Origin: Pseudomonas fluorescens
GTDB lineage: Bacteria > Pseudomonadota > Gammaproteobacteria > Pseudomonadales > Pseudomonadaceae
NCBI RefSeq assembly: GCF_040448305.1
Contig: NZ_CP148752.1
Location: 4,278,001-4,342,000, forward strand
Length of the DNA: 64,000 bases
Direction: 5' to 3'
This document shows, in pieces, positions 24,192 to 33,454 of this stretch. Numbering within the stretch: position 1 is the first letter of the stretch; every line of letters begins with the position of its first letter. Under the pieces are notes generated by a model that made no database searches, had not been told where the DNA came from, and worked only from the letters and a program-made list of their open reading frames with translations. The position numbers and the translations under genes were made by a program.

Positions 24192-26480
24192 TCAGGCCCA
24201 TTCTTTACGCAGTTGACGTGCCGCATTGACCATGTGCACCAGCGCTGCTTCGGTTTCCGGCCAGCCGCGGGTCTTCAGGCCGCAGTCCGGGTTGACCCAC
24301 AGGCGGTCGGCGGGAATACGCTTGGCGGCTTTGCGCAGCAGGTTGGCCATTTCCGAGGAGTCCGGCACCCTTGGCGAGTGGATGTCATACACGCCCGGGC
24401 CGATTTCGTTCGGGTAGGCAAAGGCTTCGAACGCGTCCAGCAGTTCCATGTCCGAGCGCGAGGTTTCGATGGTGATCACGTCGGCATCCATGGCGGCGAT
24501 GGACTCGATCACATCGTTGAATTCGCTGTAGCACATGTGGGTGTGGATCTGGGTTTCGTCCCGCACGCCGCAGGCGCACAGGCGGAACACTTCGGTCGCC
24601 CAGTCCAGGTAGTGCTGCGACTGCGCCTGGCGCAATGGCAGGCCTTCGCGGAACGCAGCTTCGTCGATCTGCACGATCTTGATCCCGGCGGATTCCAGGT
24701 CGACCACTTCGTCACGGATCGCCAGCGCCAGTTGACGGGCCTGCACTTCGCGGCTCACGTCTTCGCGCGGGAACGACCACATCAGCATGGTCACGGGACC
24801 GGTCAGCATGCCCTTCATCACCTTGTCGGTGAGGCCCTGGGCGTAGCGGATCCACTCAACGGTCATGGCTTTCGGACGGCTCAGGTCACCGTAGATCACC
24901 GCCGGTTTCACGCAACGCGAACCGTAGCTCTGGACCCAGCCGAAACGGGTGAACACGTAGCCGTCGAGTTGCTCGGCGAAGTATTCGACCATGTCGTTGC
25001 GCTCGGCTTCACCGTGCACCAGCACGTCCAGGCCCAGGTGTTCCTGGACTTGCACGGCGTGACGGATCTCGCTGTGCATCGCTTCGGTGTATTCGGCTTC
25101 GGTCAGCTTGCCTTGTTTGAACGACTGGCGAGCCAGACGGATCGACGCGGTTTGCGGGAACGAACCGATGGTGGTGGTCGGGAACAGCGGCAGGTTCAGG
25201 CCGGCGCGCTGTTTCTCGATGCGCTGGGCAAACGGCGAATGACGCTGGCTGTCCTGGGCGGTGATGGTGGCAACACGCGCCTGCACGGCTGGCTTATGAA
25301 TGCGTGGCGATGCCGCACGGCTGGCCTGCACGGCGCGGCTGTGAGTCAGCGCTTCAAGCACCTTCGGCGCTTCCGGTTCATTCACCGCCTGAGCCAGCAC
25401 CGCGACTTCTTCACACTTCTGCACGGCAAACGCCAGCCAGCTTTTCAGTTCGGCATCGAGCTTGTCTTCACGCCCCAGATCAACCGGGCTGTGCAGCAGC
25501 GCGCAGGATGGCGCGACCCACAGACGTTCACCCAGACGTTCTTGAGCGTGCTGCAGTGTGGCCAAAGCGTTTTCCAGATCGCAGCGCCAGACGTTACGGC
25601 CGTTGACCACGCCCAGCGACAGCACTTTGTAGGCCGGCAGGCGATCGAGGATGGTCGGGTACTGCTCAGGTGCGCGCACCAGATCGATGTGCAGGCCGTC
25701 CACCGGCAGGTTGGCGGCCAGGCCCAGGTTCTCTTCCAGGCCACCGAAGTAAGTGGCGACCAGCTTCTTCAACGGGTCACGCTGAATCAGGTTGTAGGCA
25801 CGTTCAAAGGCGTTTTTCCATTCCTGTGGCAGGTCGAGAACCAGGATCGGTTCGTCTATTTGCACCCACTCGACGCCCTGTGCCGCCAGGCGCTGGAAGA
25901 TCTGGCCGTACAGCGGCAGAAGGCGATCCAGCAGCTCCAGCTTGTCGAATTCGGCGCCCTTGGCCTTGCCCAGCCACAGGTAAGTCAGCGGGCCGATGAT
26001 CACCGGCTTGACGTTGTGCCCCAGTGCGCGGGCTTCTTCAACTTCTTCGAACAACTGGTCCCAACCGAGCTGGAATTGCTGATCGGCGCTGAATTCAGGG
26101 ACGAGGTAGTGATAGTTGGTGTCGAACCACTTGGTCATTTCCTGGGCGTGTGCGCCGCCGCAGCAGCTGTCGCTCACACCGCGCGCCATGCCGAACAAGG
26201 TTTGCAGGCTGGCCTTGCCATCGTGCGGGCGGAAACGTTCCGGGATCACACCGAACATCAACGAATGGGTCAAGACCTGGTCGTACCAGGCGAAGTCGCC
26301 GACCGGCAGCAGCTCGATGCCGGCTTTTTTCTGCAAATCCCAGTGGGTCTTGCGCAGGTCGCGGCCGACGGTGCGCAGACCGGCTTCGTCGAGTTCGCCC
26401 TTCCAGAACGCCTCTTGAGCCTTTTTCAGTTCGCGGTCGCGACCAATGCGCGGAAATCCAAGGGAATGGGCCACAGCCAT
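24192..26480 (-). CDS. metE: Cobalamin-independent methionine synthase MetE
   Basis: 762 residues from the ATG at 26480 (ggag upstream), the normal length. The enzyme moves a methyl group from 5-methyltetrahydropteroyl-triglutamate to homocysteine. N-terminal half: SLGFPRIGRDRELKKAQEAF and YDQVLTHSLMFGVIP. C-terminal catalytic half: FPTTTIGSFPQTASIR, the zinc ligands His and Cys in HTHMCYSEFND and the last Cys in VNPDCGLKTRGW near the end. I saw no B12 riboswitch or metR next to it. A very long antisense frame covers the gene but is a GC-codon shadow. Confidence 0.97.
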   Translation of the reverse strand: MAVAHSLGFPRIGRDRELKKAQEAFWKGELDEAGLRTVGRDLRKTHWDLQKKAGIELLPVGDFAWYDQVLTHSLMFGVIPERFRPHDGKASLQTLFGMARGVSDSCCGGAHAQEMTKWFDTNYHYLVPEFSADQQFQLGWDQLFEEVEEARALGHNVKPVIIGPLTYLWLGKAKGAEFDKLELLDRLLPLYGQIFQRLAAQGVEWVQIDEPILVLDLPQEWKNAFERAYNLIQRDPLKKLVATYFGGLEENLGLAANLPVDGLHIDLVRAPEQYPTILDRLPAYKVLSLGVVNGRNVWRCDLENALATLQHAQERLGERLWVAPSCALLHSPVDLGREDKLDAELKSWLAFAVQKCEEVAVLAQAVNEPEAPKVLEALTHSRAVQASRAASPRIHKPAVQARVATITAQDSQRHSPFAQRIEKQRAGLNLPLFPTTTIGSFPQTASIRLARQSFKQGKLTEAEYTEAMHSEIRHAVQVQEHLGLDVLVHGEAERNDMVEYFAEQLDGYVFTRFGWVQSYGSRCVKPAVIYGDLSRPKAMTVEWIRYAQGLTDKVMKGMLTGPVTMLMWSFPREDVSREVQARQLALAIRDEVVDLESAGIKIVQIDEAAFREGLPLRQAQSQHYLDWATEVFRLCACGVRDETQIHTHMCYSEFNDVIESIAAMDADVITIETSRSDMELLDAFEAFAYPNEIGPGVYDIHSPRVPDSSEMANLLRKAAKRIPADRLWVNPDCGLKTRGWPETEAALVHMVNAARQLRKEWA

Positions 26481-26794
26481 GTCAAATAACTCCAATGCGT
26501 TCAATGGGGCCATTGTCGACAGTGCAGGCGAGTGAGACAAACTCATTTTAATCGTGATGATCACAAGTTCTTCTCATGATCAATGATACCGTACATGAAC
26601 ACCTGATCCGGCGTGACCGAACCGTGGCGTGTGCGTTAGCCGGGCGTCGATGGCATCATCACCCGCTACGAAGGTTTCGATGCCCGCCCCCCTCTGATCG
26701 GCCAAGGAATAGTCCCGATGCGTATCAAGACACTGCCGGCCTGTGCCACGGCGTTCTACCCGGACGCCATAGCGCAGACCGCCGGGACCAACCC
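26481..26794. other. Gene-free gap upstream of metE and hmuU; possible remnant frame
   Basis: Nothing firm is coded here. A plus-strand frame starting at ATG 26718 (MRIKTLPACATAFYPDAIAQ...) ends in a TGA at 26796-26798 that overlaps the hmuU start as ATGA, the usual coupling inside ABC operons. The same frame is open back to a stop near 26640. I recognise no domain in it. It may be what is left of an upstream gene, for example a haem-binding protein, but that is a guess. The metE promoter must also lie here. Confidence 0.35.
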
Positions 26795-27832
26795 ATGACG
26801 GCCATTTTTCGGCCGCGTCCGACGTTGATCGTTCTAATGCTGTTACTGGTCCTGGTGTTCTGGCTGTCCCTGGCCCTCGGGCCGGTCAGCCTGCCCTTGG
26901 GCGATACCTTGCTAGCCGGGATGCGCCTGTTCGGGTTGCCGTTGGAAGGTGGCGACACGCAGCAGGCGCAGCTGATCCTCGGTCAGATTCGTCTGCCGCG
27001 CAGTCTGCTCGGTATCGCCGTCGGTTCGGTACTGGCGCTGTCCGGCGTGGCAATGCAGGGGTTGTTCCGCAACCCCTTGGCCGATCCGGGCCTGGTCGGT
27101 GTGTCCGGTGGTGCGGCGCTCGGTGCCGCCCTGGCCATCGTCGGCGGCAGCCTGCTCGGTGGCTTGCCGCCGGCGATCGAACCCTACCTGCTGTCGGTGA
27201 GCGCCTTCGTCGGTGGCTTGATCGTCACGGCAGTGGTGTATCGATTTGGTCGTCGCAACGGGCAAACCGACGTTGCCACCATGCTCTTGGCGGGTGTGGC
27301 GATGACGGCGATGGCCGGTGCCGGGGTCGGGCTGTTCACCTACCTGGCCGATGATGCGACCTTGCGCACCCTGACGTTCTGGAACCTGGGCAGCCTCAAC
27401 GGTGCCAGTTACCCGCGCTTGTGGCCGTTGCTGATCGTCACCCTGGGCGTGGCGTTGTGGTTGCCCCGTCGCGCGGCGGCGCTCAATGCGATGCTGCTGG
27501 GTGAATCGGAAGCGCGTCACCTGGGCTTCGACATCGAGCGGATCAAGCTTGAGCTGGTGTTGTGCACGGCGCTCGGCGTCGGCGCCGCCGTCGCGGCGGC
27601 CGGCCTGATCGGTTTTATCGGTCTGGTGGTGCCGCATCTGATGCGCCTGCTGGTGGGTCCGGATCACCGGGTGTTGCTGCCCGCCTCTTTGCTGGCCGGT
27701 GCGAGCCTGCTGTTGCTGGCCGATCTGGCGGCGCGTTTGTTGTTGGCGCCAGCCGAATTGCCCATCGGCATCGTGACTGCGCTGATCGGCGCTCCGTTCT
27801 TTCTATATCTGCTGGTACGAGGGCGTTCCTGA
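26795..27832 (+). CDS. hmuU: FecCD-family ABC permease, haem type (HmuU-like)
   Basis: 345 residues from the ATG at 26795 with nine to ten hydrophobic helices. FecCD features: LPRSLLGIAVGSVLALSGVA, MQGLFRNPLADPGLVGVSGG, LTFWNLGSLNGASYPRL and GLIGFIGLVVPHLMRLLVGP. It forms the inner-membrane channel for haem or siderophore-iron. The ATPase gene starts within its stop codon. No periplasmic binding-protein gene is next to it, which is unusual since hmuT normally precedes. Confidence 0.9.
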   Translation: MTAIFRPRPTLIVLMLLLVLVFWLSLALGPVSLPLGDTLLAGMRLFGLPLEGGDTQQAQLILGQIRLPRSLLGIAVGSVLALSGVAMQGLFRNPLADPGLVGVSGGAALGAALAIVGGSLLGGLPPAIEPYLLSVSAFVGGLIVTAVVYRFGRRNGQTDVATMLLAGVAMTAMAGAGVGLFTYLADDATLRTLTFWNLGSLNGASYPRLWPLLIVTLGVALWLPRRAAALNAMLLGESEARHLGFDIERIKLELVLCTALGVGAAVAAAGLIGFIGLVVPHLMRLLVGPDHRVLLPASLLAGASLLLLADLAARLLLAPAELPIGIVTALIGAPFFLYLLVRGRS

Positions 27833-28599
27833 TGCTGCGGGCAAACAACTTGCTGGTACGTCGTGGCAACCGCACGGTACTGGCGAACATCGATATCGAG
27901 TTGCGTCCCGGTGAAGTGCTGGGTGTACTGGGGCCCAATGGCGCCGGCAAAAGCACCCTGCTCGCCGCTTTGTGCGGCGAACTGGCGATCAGTGAAGGCA
28001 GGGTCAGCCTCGACGAGCGTCCACTCGCCGACTGGCCGGGTCAGGAGCGGGCCAAACGCCTGGCCGTGCTGCCGCAGAGTTCGAGCCTGAACTTTGCGTT
28101 CTCAGTCAACGAAGTCGTCAGCATGGGTCGCTTGCCCCACGCCAGCGGCCGCGTGCGTGATGCCGAAATCGTCGCCGAGGCGCTCAAAGCCGCCGATGCG
28201 CTTCATCTGGCCGGACGCAGCTACCTGGCCCTGTCCGGCGGTGAACGCCAGCGCGTGCATCTGGCACGGGTGCTCGCTCAGCTCTGGCCCGGTGCCGAAG
28301 GGCAAACACTGCTGCTCGATGAACCGACGTCGATGCTCGATCCGCTGCACCAGCACACCATTTTGCAAGCCGTGTGCGACTTCGCCGAGCGTGGCGCCGC
28401 GGTGCTGGTGATCCTGCACGACCTCAACCTGGCCGCACGTTACTGCGATCAACTGCTGTTGTTGCAAGAGGGTCTGCCCCACGCCTACGGTCCACCGGCA
28501 GAGGTGCTGACCGCCGAAGCGCTGGCAGCGGTGTATGGGTTGGAGGTGCTGATTCACCAACACCCGGAACGCGGCCACCCGTTGATCATCGCGCGCTGA
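27832..28599 (+). CDS. hmuV: Haem ABC transporter ATP-binding protein (HmuV-like)
   Basis: 255 residues; start overlaps the permease stop by one base. Walker A GPNGAGKSTL (about 38-47), Q-loop VLPQSSSLNF, signature LSGGERQRVHLARVLAQL, Walker B TLLLDEPTSMLDP and the H-loop in ILHDLNLAARYCD. The HmuV/PhuV group is recognisable from the VVSMGRLPHA segment and the short LWPGAEGQ insertion before Walker B. It powers the permease encoded upstream. Confidence 0.92.
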   Translation: MLRANNLLVRRGNRTVLANIDIELRPGEVLGVLGPNGAGKSTLLAALCGELAISEGRVSLDERPLADWPGQERAKRLAVLPQSSSLNFAFSVNEVVSMGRLPHASGRVRDAEIVAEALKAADALHLAGRSYLALSGGERQRVHLARVLAQLWPGAEGQTLLLDEPTSMLDPLHQHTILQAVCDFAERGAAVLVILHDLNLAARYCDQLLLLQEGLPHAYGPPAEVLTAEALAAVYGLEVLIHQHPERGHPLIIAR

Positions 28600-28654
28600 T
28601 ACTGCCCCCCTCCTTCCTTGATCGAGGGGGCTTCTATCTATTTAAGGAAAACCG

Positions 28655-29539
28655 ATGCGCTTTCTGTTGCTCTGTGCATTCAGCCTGTTGGCTGCCTGCC
28701 AAACCCATCAGGTCACACCACTGCCGGCGCCGATCGCGCCGCAAGGGCGTGATCACACCGACCTTGGGGTCATTCGCGAACTCGCCACGGGCCGTACGCT
28801 GACGCCGCAAGAACTGGTCGAACGACTGGCCGCTGTGCCGCGTGTTCTGGTCGGTGAACAGCACGACAACCCGGACCACCACGCCCTGCAATTGTGGCTG
28901 CTGCGCGAACTGGCGGCACAACGCTCGCAAGGCAGTTTGTTGATGGAAATGCTCAATCCCGATCAACAGGCCAGGGTCGATGCCGCGCAGGCCGCGACCC
29001 GCGCTGGCCAGCCACCGGCCGACACGTTCACGGCGCTGTCCTGGCAGGCCAATTGGGAGTGGAGTGTTTATGGCGCACTCGTCACCTACGCGCTGCGCCA
29101 ACCGTATCCACTGCTGGCGGCAAACCTGGACCGCGCACAGATCATGCAAATCTACAAACAGCGCCCGGTGCTCACGGGGCAAGCGTCCACCACCCCACAG
29201 GTGCAGGCGACCTTGCTGGACGACATCCGCGAATCCCATTGCGGCCTGCTGCCCGAAGCGCAGATGCCAGCCATGCTCGCCGTGCAACAACAGCGTGACC
29301 GGCGCATGGCCGAACGCCTGATGGCTGCGCCGACACCGGCGCTGTTGCTGGCCGGTGCCTTCCATGTGCGCAAGGATCTGGGGGTGCCGCTGCACCTGAA
29401 GGATCTCGGTGCCGGTGAAGGGAATGTGGTGCTGATCCTGGCCGAAGCAGGCAAGACCGTGACCGTCGAGAGTGCCGATTACGTGTGGTACACCGCCGCG
29501 CAACCGCAACAGGATCATTGCGCGAAGCTGCGTCGCTGA
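28655..29539 (+). CDS. ChaN-family haem-associated lipoprotein
   Basis: 294 residues. Type II signal peptide with lipobox LLAAC at about residues 12-16, so it is a lipid-anchored envelope protein. The family core reads VLVGEQHDNPDHHALQLWLL, LLMEMLNPDQQARVDAAQ and LLAGAFHVRKDLGVPLHL. ChaN-like proteins bind haem in related bacteria and are often linked to haem uptake. It lies 55 bp after hmuV on the same strand, which supports a role in the same uptake system. Confidence 0.88.
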   Translation: MRFLLLCAFSLLAACQTHQVTPLPAPIAPQGRDHTDLGVIRELATGRTLTPQELVERLAAVPRVLVGEQHDNPDHHALQLWLLRELAAQRSQGSLLMEMLNPDQQARVDAAQAATRAGQPPADTFTALSWQANWEWSVYGALVTYALRQPYPLLAANLDRAQIMQIYKQRPVLTGQASTTPQVQATLLDDIRESHCGLLPEAQMPAMLAVQQQRDRRMAERLMAAPTPALLLAGAFHVRKDLGVPLHLKDLGAGEGNVVLILAEAGKTVTVESADYVWYTAAQPQQDHCAKLRR

Positions 29540-29542
29540 ACC

Positions 29543-29573
29543 TGTGGTGAGGGAGCTTGCTCCCTCGCCACAA
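29543..29573. repeat. Short palindrome ggtgagggagcttgctccctcgcca
   Basis: An inverted repeat with a small loop just after the ChaN-like gene. The same core (gcgagggaacttgctccctcgcca) recurs at 41241, so it is another interspersed palindrome family. It may also act as a terminator hairpin, though no T run follows. The rest of 29574-29752 shows nothing clear. Confidence 0.7.
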
Positions 29574-29752
29574 GAGCGCGCTCGCCCTCGGTCGACCTCG
29601 CTCCGGCGCGACACTATGTCACGCCTGTGCGCCGGTCCAATGGTCGTATCCGCCCCTCCGGCACTGGCACAGTTTGTTAACATCCCCGCGATTTTTTCGT
29701 CTGTACAGTCATCACGCTGTCATTTCAGCCTGTTCAACAGGATGCTTTTTTC

Positions 29753-30358
29753 ATGAGTACTTTGTATACCCGCCGGACTGTCCTGCAAGGCATGGGCCTG
29801 TTGAGCCTGGGCCTGCTCGCCGGTTGTGACGACAGCAGCAAGCTGTCGTTCAACTACGGCAAGGACCTCAGCGACAAGATCATGGGACGTAACTTCAAGC
29901 TCAAGAACCCTGAGGGCGAAACCCGGATGCTGGGCAGCTATCGCGGCCTGATGCCGATGGTGTTCTTCGGTTTCACCCAGTGCCCGGCCGTGTGCCCGAC
30001 CACCCTGGCCCGCGCCGCCCAAGCCAAGAAGCTGATGGGTCGCGATGGCGAAAGGCTGCAGGTGGTCTTCATCACCCTGGACCCTGAACGCGACACGCCA
30101 GAGTTGCTCGACAAGTACGTCAAGGCTTTCGATCCGAGTTTCGAAGCCCTGTACGGCACGCTTGAAGAAACCGCCGCCACCGCCAAGGAATTCGGCGTGT
30201 TCTTTGAGAAGGTCCCGAGCGGCGATACCTATACCCTCTCCCATACCGCGACCAGCTATGTCTTCGACTCCCGGGGCAATCTGCGCCTGGGGCTGTCCGC
30301 GTCCCTGACGGCCAAAGAGTGCGCAGAAGACCTGCTCACCGTGATGGAGATTTGCTGA
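29753..30358 (+). CDS. SCO1/SenC-family copper lipoprotein
   Basis: 201 residues. Lipoprotein signal with lipobox LLAGC near residue 25. The copper site is complete: Cys77 and Cys81 in TQCPAVCPTT and His164 in LSHTATSY. SCO proteins deliver copper to the CuA centre of cytochrome c oxidase or act as thiol-redox proteins. One base separates its stop from the start of the PCuAC gene, so the two are an operon for copper delivery in the periplasm. Confidence 0.94.
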   Translation: MSTLYTRRTVLQGMGLLSLGLLAGCDDSSKLSFNYGKDLSDKIMGRNFKLKNPEGETRMLGSYRGLMPMVFFGFTQCPAVCPTTLARAAQAKKLMGRDGERLQVVFITLDPERDTPELLDKYVKAFDPSFEALYGTLEETAATAKEFGVFFEKVPSGDTYTLSHTATSYVFDSRGNLRLGLSASLTAKECAEDLLTVMEIC

Positions 30359-30359
30359 A

Positions 30360-30869
30360 ATGAATGCCCCGCAGGCTAAAAACCGTTTCGCACAACATTG
30401 CAGGCAACTGGCACTGGGCCTGTCCCTGGCTGGCCTGGCCTTTCAGGCATCGGCACAAACCGAGGTGAAAGACGCCTGGGTTCGCGCCACAGTAGCCGGC
30501 CAACCGTCGAGCGGCGCCTTCATGACCGTCACCGCGAGCAGCGACAGCAAACTGCTGAGCGTGCAAACGCCGGTTGCCGGGCTGGTACAGATTCATGAAA
30601 TGAGCATGAAAGACGACGTGATGAAAATGCAGCAGGTGCAGTCCGTTGCGCTGCCGGCCGGTAAAGCGGTGAGTTTCGATCCCCACGGCTACCACATCAT
30701 GCTGATGAACCTCACAGGTCAGATCAAGGAAGGCGACAAGGTGCCACTGACCCTGACCGTGGAAGACGCCAAGGGTGCAAAAGAGTCGATTCAGGTTGAA
30801 GCCGTTGCCAAGGCGATTGGCACCATGGACCACAGCAAGATGATGCATGACCACAGCAAGATGAATTGA
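30360..30869 (+). CDS. Periplasmic copper chaperone PCu(A)C
   Basis: 169 residues with a cleavable signal (LALGLSLAGLAFQASA). The PCuAC core is VKDAWVRATVAGQPSSGAFM, then VQIHEMSMKDDVMKM and FDPHGYHIMLMNL, giving the His/Met copper ligands. The C-terminus adds a second His/Met cluster (MDHSKMMHDHSKMN). These proteins pass copper to SCO or directly to the oxidase CuA site. It is coupled with the SCO gene. Confidence 0.94.
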   Translation: MNAPQAKNRFAQHCRQLALGLSLAGLAFQASAQTEVKDAWVRATVAGQPSSGAFMTVTASSDSKLLSVQTPVAGLVQIHEMSMKDDVMKMQQVQSVALPAGKAVSFDPHGYHIMLMNLTGQIKEGDKVPLTLTVEDAKGAKESIQVEAVAKAIGTMDHSKMMHDHSKMN

Positions 30870-30893
30870 TTTTCCCTTAGTATCGCAACACCA

Positions 30894-30962
30894 AAAAGAT
30901 CGCAGCCTGCGGCAGCTCCTACACCGATTTCGTAGGCGCTGCCGCAGGCTGCGATCTTTTTT
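30894..30962. repeat. Inverted repeat of the agatcgcagcc family, probable bidirectional terminator
   Basis: aaaaagatcgcagcctgcggcagc pairs with gctgccgcaggctgcgatcttttttt. T runs on both strands suit the convergent genes on either side (PCuAC and ohr). Confidence 0.82.
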
Positions 30963-30989
30963 TAGAGATCAAAACCTATTCACATCAAC

Positions 30990-31406
30990 TCAAACAAGCT
31001 TGAGTACGACGTTGATGTTATTGCGCGTGGCTTTCGAGTACGGGCAGTACTGGTGCCCGGTGTCGACGATTTTTTGTGCAGTCTCACGATCCAGCCCCGG
31101 CAGGCTGACATTGAGCCGCGCCTGCAGCAGGTAGCCGCCTTCATTGGTGCCCAGGTCGACTTCGGCATCGACGGCCACATCCTTGGGCAGCGCCACTTTC
31201 ATTTCCCTGGCCGCAACCTGCATGGCGCCGATGAAGCAGGCTGACCACCCGGCAGAGAACAGTTGCTCGGGGTTAGTACCGCCACCGCCCGCACCAGGCG
31301 ACGAAAGCTTCACGTCGAGGATCCCGTCGGAGCTGCGGGACGCGCCGTCACGCCCGCCGGTGGTGTGGGTTTGGGCGGTGTACAACACTTTATCGATCTG
31401 GTTCAT
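30990..31406 (-). CDS. ohr: Organic hydroperoxide resistance protein Ohr
   Basis: 138 residues from the ATG at 31406. OsmC/Ohr fold with the two redox cysteines: Cys57 in AGWSACFIGAM and Cys121 in HQYCPYSKATRNN. The N-terminal KVLYTAQTHTTGGRDG and GTNPEQLFSAG are typical of Ohr in contrast to OsmC. It reduces organic hydroperoxides with a lipoyl-type donor. No ohrR is adjacent in the window. Confidence 0.93.
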   Translation of the reverse strand: MNQIDKVLYTAQTHTTGGRDGASRSSDGILDVKLSSPGAGGGGTNPEQLFSAGWSACFIGAMQVAAREMKVALPKDVAVDAEVDLGTNEGGYLLQARLNVSLPGLDRETAQKIVDTGHQYCPYSKATRNNINVVLKLV

Positions 31407-31530
31407 GGTGACCTCCTGATTGAGTTGTAAGAAACCGGTTTTAACACCCCATCGGGTCGCTGGGATGGTCAATCAATATAGTCGTCGCAGCCCCACACCG
31501 CGGTCGATCCGACCGGTGCCCGCTTCTTCT

Positions 31531-31860
31531 TTATTTACGCGCCAACTTGTACCTGACGCAGTCCTCATAAAAGCTCTGGCGTACAGCAGTCGGTTTGAAT
31601 CGCGACGGACTGTCATAAGTTTGCTCTGTAATGCCAAGAGCCATCATGCGCATCCAGCTTTTGGCGAACTTGTAGACCTGGATTTTCTGGCGGGCGGCAT
31701 ACAAGGAAACGCCTGAAAGCTTGAGTTCCTGTGCCCTTGCAGCGGTTCCCGCGCCCCAACTGCACATGTACTGATCTTTGGCGGCCAGTTCTTTTGCTTG
31801 AGCCGAATTGGCTATTCCCGCAACTACCAGCGGGATTAATGCGATCCATATCTTGCGCAT
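31531..31860 (-). CDS. Small exported protein of unknown function
   Basis: 109 residues. A signal peptide (KIWIALIPLVVAGIANSAQA) precedes a basic, cysteine-poor mature part with two cysteines (YMCSWGAG and YEDCVRYKL) that could form one disulfide. I recognise no family. It is convergent in orientation to nothing and stands alone between ohr and potE; codon use is less GC-rich than its neighbours. Confidence 0.65.
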   Translation of the reverse strand: MRKIWIALIPLVVAGIANSAQAKELAAKDQYMCSWGAGTAARAQELKLSGVSLYAARQKIQVYKFAKSWMRMMALGITEQTYDSPSRFKPTAVRQSFYEDCVRYKLARK

Positions 31861-32044
31861 CTCGACCTATCTAACCAACTGAAAACCAAGTAATTTTGAA
31901 GAGAACTTTGAAACTTGGGGGCCAGCATCGTGCCTTTTCTGCAAATAAATGAAAAAGCCGGATGGGGGTTCGTCAATTTCTTGCGAGTTTTCAAACCTTT
32001 GCTATAGCTAAGGTTCTCAATCGCCAACTAAGTGAGGCAACGGA

Positions 32045-33454
32045 ATGTCAGTCGCAAAGAAAATGAGTGTGGGGCAACTGACAATGTTGACCGCCGTCAA
32101 CATGTTGGGCTCAGGCATTATCCTGCTACCGACGAAACTCGCGGAAGTCGGTGCGATTTCGATCCTCTCCTGGCTGATAACGGCCACCGGCTCCCTCGCT
32201 CTGGCCTACGCCTTTGCACGATGCGGGATGCTCAGCCGCAAGACCGGCGGCATGGGCGGTTACGCCGAATACACCTTCGGTAAAGCAGGTAACTACATCA
32301 CCAACTACACCTATGGCCTCTCGCTGTTGATTGCCAACGTGGCGATCAGTATTACCGCGGTCGGCTATATCCAGGTGTTGTTCGGGATAACACTCGATTC
32401 ACTGCAAGTAGGCCTGGCCACTATTGCCCTGTTGTGGATCACCACCTTCGCCAACTTTGGCGGTGCCAGCATTACCGGCCGGATCGGCGCGGTCACGGTC
32501 TGGGGTGTGATTGCACCGGTGGTACTGGTCTCCACGGTGGGCTGGTTCTGGTTCGACAGCAGCGTATACGCCGCTGGCTGGAACCCCCACGACAAGGGCT
32601 GGTTCGAAGCGGCAGGCGCCTCGGTGGCCATTACCCTGTGGGCGTTCCTCGGTCTGGAATCGGCTTGCGCCAACACCGACGCGGTGGAAAACCCTGAGCG
32701 CAACGTACCGATTGCCGTGCTGGGCGGCACCCTGGGGGCGGCGGTGATCTACATCGTCTCCACCAACGTCATCTTCGGTATCGTCGGCAACGAAGAACTG
32801 GTCGCGTCCACCGCGCCGTTCGGCCTGGTGTTCGCCAAGATGTTCACCCCTATGGTCGGCGACATCGTGATGGCGGCCATGGTGCTCGCCTGCATCGGCT
32901 CACTGCTGGGTTGGCAGTTCACCATCGCCCAGGTGTACAAAAGCTCGGCGGACACCGGTTACTTCCTGCCGATCTTTGCCAAGGGCAACAAAGCGGGAAC
33001 GCCGATTGTCGGCATGCTGGTGCTGCTGGCGGCACAAACCGCGCTGGCCCTGCTCACCATCAGCCCCGACTTGAGCAAGCAGTTCGACACCCTGGTCAAC
33101 CTCGCTGTGGTGACCAACCTGGTGCCTTACATCCTGTCCATGGCCGCGCTGATGACCATGCAGAAAGTCTCCAACGTGCCGGAAGGCAAAGCACTGGCCA
33201 CCAACGTCATTGCCCTGATCGCGGCGGCCTACAGCTACCTGGCGCTGTACAGCTCCGGTGAGCAGGCCCTGATGCTGGGCGGCGTGGCCACGATCGTTGG
33301 TTACACCCTGTTCGGCTTCGTCAACAACCGCCTGATCCGCCTCGAAGCACTCAACAACAGCGTGCCGACGCAAACCGTCAGCGCGCAGCACCTCACTGGC
33401 GAGCCAGTGCCGGTGAACAATCTGAATAAAGCCACTATGGAGGTTCAAGCATGA
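32045..33454 (+). CDS. potE: Putrescine/ornithine-type antiporter PotE
   Basis: 469 residues, APC superfamily with about twelve hydrophobic helices. It closely follows E. coli PotE as I remember it: QLTMLTAVNMLGSGIILLPT, CGMLSRKTGGMGGYAEYTFG, TLWAFLGLESACANTDAVEN and GSLLGWQFTIAQVYKSS. A 30-residue C-terminal tail is longer than in E. coli. It exchanges a cationic amino acid for its decarboxylation product. The stop overlaps the decarboxylase start (ATGA), which fixes the pairing. Confidence 0.92.
   Translation: MSVAKKMSVGQLTMLTAVNMLGSGIILLPTKLAEVGAISILSWLITATGSLALAYAFARCGMLSRKTGGMGGYAEYTFGKAGNYITNYTYGLSLLIANVAISITAVGYIQVLFGITLDSLQVGLATIALLWITTFANFGGASITGRIGAVTVWGVIAPVVLVSTVGWFWFDSSVYAAGWNPHDKGWFEAAGASVAITLWAFLGLESACANTDAVENPERNVPIAVLGGTLGAAVIYIVSTNVIFGIVGNEELVASTAPFGLVFAKMFTPMVGDIVMAAMVLACIGSLLGWQFTIAQVYKSSADTGYFLPIFAKGNKAGTPIVGMLVLLAAQTALALLTISPDLSKQFDTLVNLAVVTNLVPYILSMAALMTMQKVSNVPEGKALATNVIALIAAAYSYLALYSSGEQALMLGGVATIVGYTLFGFVNNRLIRLEALNNSVPTQTVSAQHLTGEPVPVNNLNKATMEVQA

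Noticed and set aside
23943..26489. 848-codon plus-strand open frame across metE
   Set aside because: It is antisense to a full-length metE and its product is Arg/His-rich with no recognisable domain; such shadows are expected in high-GC DNA.
26481..26794. B12 riboswitch or metR upstream of metE
   Set aside because: I looked for a B12-box-like sequence on the minus strand and a LysR gene and found neither.
28604..28630. Terminator between hmuV and the ChaN-like gene
   Set aside because: A CCCCCT/AGGGGG hairpin exists, but with a 14-base loop and no T run; too weak to call.
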